Shown here: piece after piece, positions 58,824 through 64,000 of the stretch | Layout of the letters: every line of letters begins with the position of its first letter | Position numbering within the stretch: the stretch's first letter is position 1 | NCBI GenBank assembly: GCA_043228905.1 | Contig: JBHGNT010000004.1 | Span: 21,390,001-21,454,000, forward strand | Direction of reading: 5' to 3' | From: Azolla caroliniana | Lineage: Eukaryota > Polypodiophyta | DNA length: 64,000 nt | Translations under genes and position numbers: made by a program | The notes under the pieces: generated by a model | Seen by the model: the letters and a program-made list of their open reading frames with translations, nothing else | What the model was told of the DNA's origin: nothing | Database searches by the model: none

Positions 58824-61800
58824 ATGATAGTCGGCATCGTTGGGCGAGAAAAGACAAGGGCGGAAGTGCGACTTCGAGCGTGTGGAGTTCTCGGCCCGGA
58901 CGAGGAAATCAGCGGAGCCGTGGAGGCGGTCTCCTTCGACGACACCTTGGGGATGCTGAGGAGGGTTGCCGGAGAAGATCTTAACGAAGACCGGACGATA
59001 CCGGTATGTTCCGAAGAGATGTACGAAGTCATCGCGAACTTCAGTCGGGGGCTCGGGTCGGATCGGACGGCCCGGGTTAGCACAAAGTACAAGACTGTGG
59101 ACCGAAAGGTAAGGCCAGTCGCGACACCCTTACCAGAGGGCAGCGAGTCCCGGATCAGAGGGGTTGCGTCGGACCCCAGTTTACGAGATCCGGCCTGCAT
59201 AGGACACACCTTCACCGACGGGACGCTCCGGGAGCTCAAAATCGGTGGGGGCGGGTTCCTATTGCCGGCGGAGGAAGACCGGTTTCGGAGGATGCTCGGA
59301 AGGCACGGGAAAGCCTTCGCATTCTCACCGGAAGAGATCGGGTGCGTAGACCCGACGATCGTGGAGCCGATGGTGATATTCACGGTACTGCATGTGCCGT
59401 GGAATCTCAAGCCGATTCCGGTACCGAGAGCTCACATCCCGAAGTTGATGGAGCTATTGAGGCAGAAAGTAGATATGGGCATTTTTGAACCGTCGAGTGC
59501 CCCATACTCGAACCGATGGTTTACCGTACCGAAGAAAAACGGAACATTGCGCTTCATTCAAGACCTGCAGCCGGTCAACAGAGTGACCATTCGGAACGCA
59601 GGAATCGGACCGACCATAGACGAGTTCGCGGAGGCCTTCGCCGGAAGGTCGATTTACTCGGTCGGTGATCTGTACTCAGGGTACGACCAGTTCCAGCTAG
59701 GCGTGGAGAGCAGAGACATTACGATGATGCGAACTCCCCTCGGCCTAGTGCGAATGTGTACCCTGCCACAAGGAGGGACTAACTCGGTGGCCCACATGGT
59801 GAATGCAATGAACAAGGTACTGAGGGATTGCATCCCGGACATCACCATGCCATTTCTGGACGACATCCCGATTAAGGGGTGCCCGGTGGAAGAGAAGGAC
59901 GAGACAGTCGGGCCGGACGGATGCCGGCGATTCGTGGCAACACACATCGACGACTACGAGAAGGTGCTACAAAGGCTAGAGGATGCGAGGCTCACCTTCT
60001 CCGGGGAGAAATCGGCCTTCGGGCAATCGGAAATCCTGGTGGTCGGACACGTATGTGGACCCTATGGCCGGAAGCCGTCTCCGGCAAAGGTAGAAGCCAT
60101 CTCCGCGATGAAGACCGACTGTAGCTCGGTTACAGAAGTTCGGAGGTTCCTGGGGGCATGCGCGTTCTACCACATATGGATCCCGCATTACGCCCACGTT
60201 GCGGAGCCGCTATACGGGTTGCTGAAGAAAGGGCGAAAATTCGAGTGGCGAGACGAGTACACAGAGTCGGTCCGGAAGCTGAAGGAAGTTCTTGCGGCAG
60301 CACCGGCGCTCCGGAAGGCTGTCTACGAGAAGGGTACCCCAGTATACATAACGGTGGATACGAGTCCGACCGGGATCGGATGGGTCGTCAACCAAGAAGA
60401 CGGGGACGGCATTCGGTTCCCGATCCGATTCGGCGTGAAGGTCCTCAGTGAACGACAGCGAGGGTACGCCCAGGTTAAACGCGAACTCTGGGGTATCGTT
60501 TCGGCAGTAAAGGCCGACAAAGACTACCTGATCGGGACAGAAGTGGTTATCGAGACGGATTGCCTGCCGATTCTCGGCATGGTTTCCGGATGCGCGACAC
60601 CGGACCTGGCGATGCTCAGGTGGATAGCGCACATCAAGTCCCTGGACCCGGAAATATGACACATTTCCGGAAAAGACAACGCTATGGCCGACATGCTTTC
60701 GAGGGTGAGGTTTGATGACGAGGACGGCATGGTTTCGGAGGACGAAGAAGTCGGCGTGGACTTCTTCGAGGCGGCGTAAGTGACGACCGACGGGGCGAGC
60801 ACTCCAGCACTTAACGGCTTCGACGAGAGCAAGTACGACGGCGAGTGGCTACAGATCGGTGGATTTTTGAGGACAATGACGCCGAATGCGTCATGGACGA
60901 AGGACGAGGCCAACCGGATCCGGAAGAAAGCATACCGATTCTTTCTCTGGGACGGATACTTATGGAAGCACCCGAAGAAGAGGAACGGCGTCCCGCTCCG
61001 GGTGGTGGCAATGAAGGAAGAACAGGAGGAGCTGCTGACGGCCTACCACGACAGCCCTTGGGCTGGACACCGTGGAACGTGGGCCACGTTCGAGAAGATA
61101 AAGGGGAAGTACTGGTGGCCGGGACTGTACCGGGACGTGCATCGGTTCGTGACAACTTGCGAGAGCTGTCAGATGCACTCCATAGTCCGACATCGGGATG
61201 AGCTTCACCCTACGTACCCTCCGACCATCCACTTCAAATGGATGGTAGATCTGGTGACGATGCCGATGGGAGTAGGACAGATGCGGTATCTGGTCCTGGC
61301 TCGGGAAGATCTGACGAACCAGGTAGAAGGCCGAGCCCTTCAGAACAAATCGACCGCGGCCGTGTGTCGGTTCCTGACAGAGGACGTGATATGCCAGTAC
61401 GGGCGCGTCGGGAAGATCGTGGCTGATCGCGGGGAGTTGGACGCCGAAGAGGCCGAGGAGCTGTTCGACTGGCTAGGAGTCAAGCTCTCGCTTACCACTG
61501 TATACAATCTGGAGGCGAATGGGAAGGTGGAGCGCGGACACGGACCGATCGTCAAGGCGTTAGTTCGGGCATGAGGAGGTCAAGTCGGGAACTGGCCGCA
61601 GCTGTTGCCTTACGCGTTGTGGGCGGACCGAACTACGCACAGTTCGGTAACCGGATTCATGCCGACAGAACTCATGTTTGGGCAGAAGCCGGTCATGCCG
61701 ATGGAACGTACGATCTCCTTGTGGGCAACCGTGGACTGGAGAGACGAGATGAGCCGGGAGGAGCTGCTGGCGGCGCGTATACGACAGCTCGAGCGAAGAC

Positions 61801-62183
61801 CGGAGGACGTGGAGTAGGCTACGGAAAAGCTTCGGGAAGCAAGGATGAGGAACAAAGCCCGGTTCGACCGAAAGCACCGGCTCCGACCGAAGAAGATCGA
61901 GGAAGGCGACTGGGTGCTAGTTTACGACAGCAGCCTTGACAACCAGCACCGAGCGACACGGAAGTTCGCAAGAAGGTGGTTCGGGCCTTACGTGGTACAA
62001 AGCGCCAACGACAACAGGACGTACCATCTGGCGGAACTCGACGGTACGAGAATGGCGATACCGGTAGCGGGGAAGCGGATCAAAGCGTTCAAGAAGCGTC
62101 ACGACGACGAGCCAGATCCGGTTGGCCTGGACCGCGACGACAAACGATCCGAAACCGAGGAAGAACCGACGGGCGGGGAATGA
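58824..62183 (+). pseudogene. Element B RT, RNase H and integrase, one frame with four stops
   Basis: RT spans roughly 59,380-60,110: WFTVPKKNGTLRFIQDLQ, YSVGDLYSGYDQFQL, TPLGLVRMCTLPQGGTNS and the active site MPFLDDIPIKG. RNase H has VYITVDTSPTGIGWVV and IETDCLPILGMV. After TGA 60657 and TAA 60777 comes integrase: HRGTWATFEKIKGKYWW with CESCQMHS, then HFKWMVDLVTMPMGVG, VADRGELDAEEAEEL and ANGKVERGHG, with 35 residues between the second Asp and the Glu. TGA 61572 and TAG 61815 follow, then RWFGPYVV near the C terminus. No chromodomain seen. Confidence 0.85.
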
Positions 62184-62219
62184 AGGCTGGACCGGTTTTC
62201 TCCGTCCCAACTCAATTTG

Positions 62220-62256
62220 GCGCATGCCGGTGGATGCGCGGTTAGGTGGGGGCGGA
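62220..62256 (+). promoter_or_regulatory. Hairpin plus polypurine tract of element B
   Basis: GCGCAT (62220-62225) and ATGCGC (62234-62239) form a perfect 6-bp stem with an 8-nt loop. GGTTAGGTGGGGGCGGA then runs up to the 3' LTR. Confidence 0.7.
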
Positions 62257-62886
62257 TGTCGTGAAGAAAACCGTCCACAAGCGGAATCGGTGCACAGGAG
62301 CGTCGGAACCGGCTCTTCTCGAATGTTGTCCATAGAAGATCCTAGGCGGGTAGATTTAGTGGGTAGGAAGTAAAGGGGAAACGGCTCCTTCCTTGCCTAT
62401 AAAAGGGAGGGAGACGAGAAGGGGGGGGGATCGCGGAGAGTCGAGGACGAAATGTTGTCGGTTTGCGTGCGAAGGCTTCTCTCTCTCTCTCTCTGGTTTG
62501 CAAACGCCATAGCTTCCTTCTGTGCAGGTTCGGGAGGCTCGCGTTGCTCTGAGGAATGCCCGAGTGCTTCCGGCAGCACCTCCAACCTACTCCTTCCTCT
62601 CTGTGCGTTTACGAGCAGGTATCAGCATCTGTTTGCCGGCCTGTTCGGTTGTAACCGACTTCGTGTTTTGTTGTCTTCGTGTTCTTGTTGTTTGTCTTTG
62701 TTAATACATACATACATTCGTGTCTTTCTGTGTCGCTGTTCCACTTGCGTCTTTGCGTCGAAGGGCCGTGTCCCTGTGGATCTACGCTCGCACGTAGAGG
62801 GTTTCTTCCCCTTCCTCTCTTGCTCTTTGGTACAGGACCCCCGAGGTTCCGCCTCATTCCACGCATCCGTGAGGAATGCCTCGACA
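62257..62886 (+). repeat. 3' LTR of element B
   Basis: 630 bp, TGTCGTGAAG...CCTCGACA, followed by the duplicated ACGT. Shorter than the 5' LTR by CT repeat units. Confidence 0.9.
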
Positions 62887-62890
62887 ACGT

Positions 62891-62990
62891 GAAACGTGAA
62901 TTTCTGCCCTAGCAGATAATTTCCGCCCTAGCAGATCATACCCAACGCCTCACGTTTCGTTGTGGAATAGTTACGCTCTTCCACGGCCTA
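62891..62990 (-). pseudogene. Element D RNase H scrap with 19-bp tandem duplication
   Basis: The minus strand encodes NYSTTKREALGM, then a stop, then LLGQKFTFHV, matching A's NYSTTEREALGM and LLGRKFSFHV. Two adjacent 19-bp copies (62,899-62,917 and 62,918-62,936, one mismatch) replace the normal sequence between them. Confidence 0.75.
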
Positions 62991-64000
62991 GCGGAATCGT
63001 GGGACTAGTTGCAATAGCTTCTCCATGGTTAACGTTATCTCGCAGCCTATTAGTGCTTGCCATATGGGGTTCGGGGATGATCCCTCTTCCTCCAATAGCT
63101 CCACCGTGTTTGCGGACTCCTTCCGCATGCGCTCCATATTTGTCGCATTTGCTTTTTCAACCAATGCTTGGGTCGTCCGCTGTATCTCATCTTGCGCAGC
63201 CCAATCAACATTTTTTGTTTGCTGACGTGTCGTGAATTGTTGTACTTCCGCCGTAACTGTATTGACGGTGGGCCCCTTGCCCTTACGTACTGGGCATTGT
63301 GTGGCATAATGTCCGGGCTGTTGACAAACAAAACAATGTATTCTAGATTCGCCCTTCTCGACCCCTGGTGGTGTATGCTGATCCCCAGGTGTGACTTGCT
63401 TCTCCCGGTCCTAATTCGTTCATTAGAGCGTAAGCGGTAGTTGATGTTGGTCTCACCGTGGTTCCTGATGCCGGTCATCGTCTGAACTTTCGTCGTATCG
63501 CCGTTGGTCCTGATATTGACGATGCTTTTCGTGAGGCCCATTGAAGCCGCCACGTTTGTTCGTCGGACGGTAATTCTCATAGCGTCAGCCCCCTTTTGTA
63601 TTTCTGGGGTTGCCATGACAGTCTTCATCCTCCGGCTCGTCCTCCTCGGAATCGTTGTGATTCCGGAGATTCTGGTAGTGCCGGTCATTGTGTGGGTTTC
63701 GATCCATATACCGTGGTCGTTCTTCTTGCCGCCTTTGTTCATTACGGCGTGGGGGACGCTGTGTTTCCATGCTGCGTATAGTGGGCGTGGCTCTGTTCAA
63801 CATATTGTACTCGCACTACTCAACTGTGTGAGCTTTCGAGTGACAGATTGGATAGTGGATTCGCATGTTGCATTCAACTGCGGAATGCCCCGAATTCAAG
63901 CAAATCGTGCACTGGATCGCTTGACGAAAATGTCATTCCTCGTCCCGAGGTAACGCTTGTCGTAATGAGGACATGGAAAACCTTTCCTCTTCTTCTTCCA
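62991..64000 (-). pseudogene. Element D gag, C-terminal part, runs off the window
   Basis: Broken minus-strand frames encode a third zinc knuckle (CFVCQQPGHYATQC) near 63,300-63,345 and a segment ending WQALISCEITLTMEKLLQLV near 63,000, matching A's WQALQECQITLPLGRLLQLV. Arg/Asn/Tyr-rich sequence with earlier knuckles continues to the edge. Homology jumps directly from here to RNase H, so protease and RT are deleted. Confidence 0.75.

Larger units (their letters stand above)
55915..62886 (+). mobile_element. Ty3 element B (same family as C), inserted in RNase H of element D
   Basis: LTRs start TGTCG and end CGACA. A 4-bp duplication ACGT flanks it at 55911-55914 and 62887-62890. Order: LTR, PBS-like TTGGTGAACCCGACG (from 56,554), gag, protease, RT, RNase H, integrase, polypurine tract, LTR. 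LTRs are 636 and 630 bp and differ by roughly 15-20 substitutions plus CT-repeat length. One frameshift in gag, one between protease and RT, and four pol stops show it is inactive. Confidence 0.92.
45934..64000 (-). mobile_element. Ty3 element D, relative of A, interrupted by E and B and truncated by the window edge
   Basis: Pieces on the minus strand: gag 64,000 to about 62,990, RNase H scraps 62,985-62,891, element B in between, RNase H and integrase 55,914-54,347, ORF2 54,194-52,441, element E in between, ORF2 end 47,246-46,345, 3' LTR. Order and protein similarity match element A throughout. Protease and RT are missing. Stops interrupt every region, so it is dead. The 5' LTR lies beyond 64,000. 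Confidence 0.85.

Overview
This window is plant nuclear DNA. The evidence is multi-exon genes with GT-AG introns, plant-type protein families, abundant CT/GA microsatellites, and nested Ty3/gypsy and Ty1/copia LTR retrotransposons plus two LINE remnants. It is most likely a flowering plant; the species cannot be fixed from the sequence.

Region 1 (1 to about 25,000) is gene-bearing and AT-rich. A CPSF-A/DDB1-superfamily gene (+) fills 1-10,761; its first exons lie outside the window, and 14 exons could be joined without breaking the frame. A six-exon SDF2-like MIR-domain gene (-) lies at 13,022-17,142. A five-exon aldo-keto reductase gene (-) lies at 21,056-23,817 with its catalytic tetrad intact. 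Between them are a decayed L1-type LINE, a copia LTR fragment with odd flanks, and a tandem duplication upstream of the reductase gene.

Region 2 (about 25,000-41,400) is a broken Ty3 element, here called C (+). It is split by a complete, apparently very young Ty3 element A (27,236-37,110). A has 420-bp LTRs that look identical by eye, a 5-bp target duplication, one uninterrupted 1,946-codon gag-pol frame, and an extra sense-strand ORF of about 970 codons before the 3' LTR. The 3' LTR of C is itself interrupted by a 5'-truncated LINE.

Region 3 (about 41,400-64,000) is a deep nest. A copia remnant F (-) is cut by a chromodomain Ty3 element G (-). G is cut by a Ty3 element D (-), a divergent relative of A that keeps a decayed homologue of A's extra ORF. 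D is in turn interrupted by a copia element E (+) and by Ty3 element B (+, 55,915-62,886). B is a fuller copy of the C family. D runs off the right edge.

The host genes are unlinked housekeeping or metabolic genes, not a pathway. The most interesting material is in the transposons: the extra ORF shared by A and D, the unusual Ty3 lineage of B and C, the absence of a normal polypurine tract in A and D, and several rearrangement footprints readable at base level.
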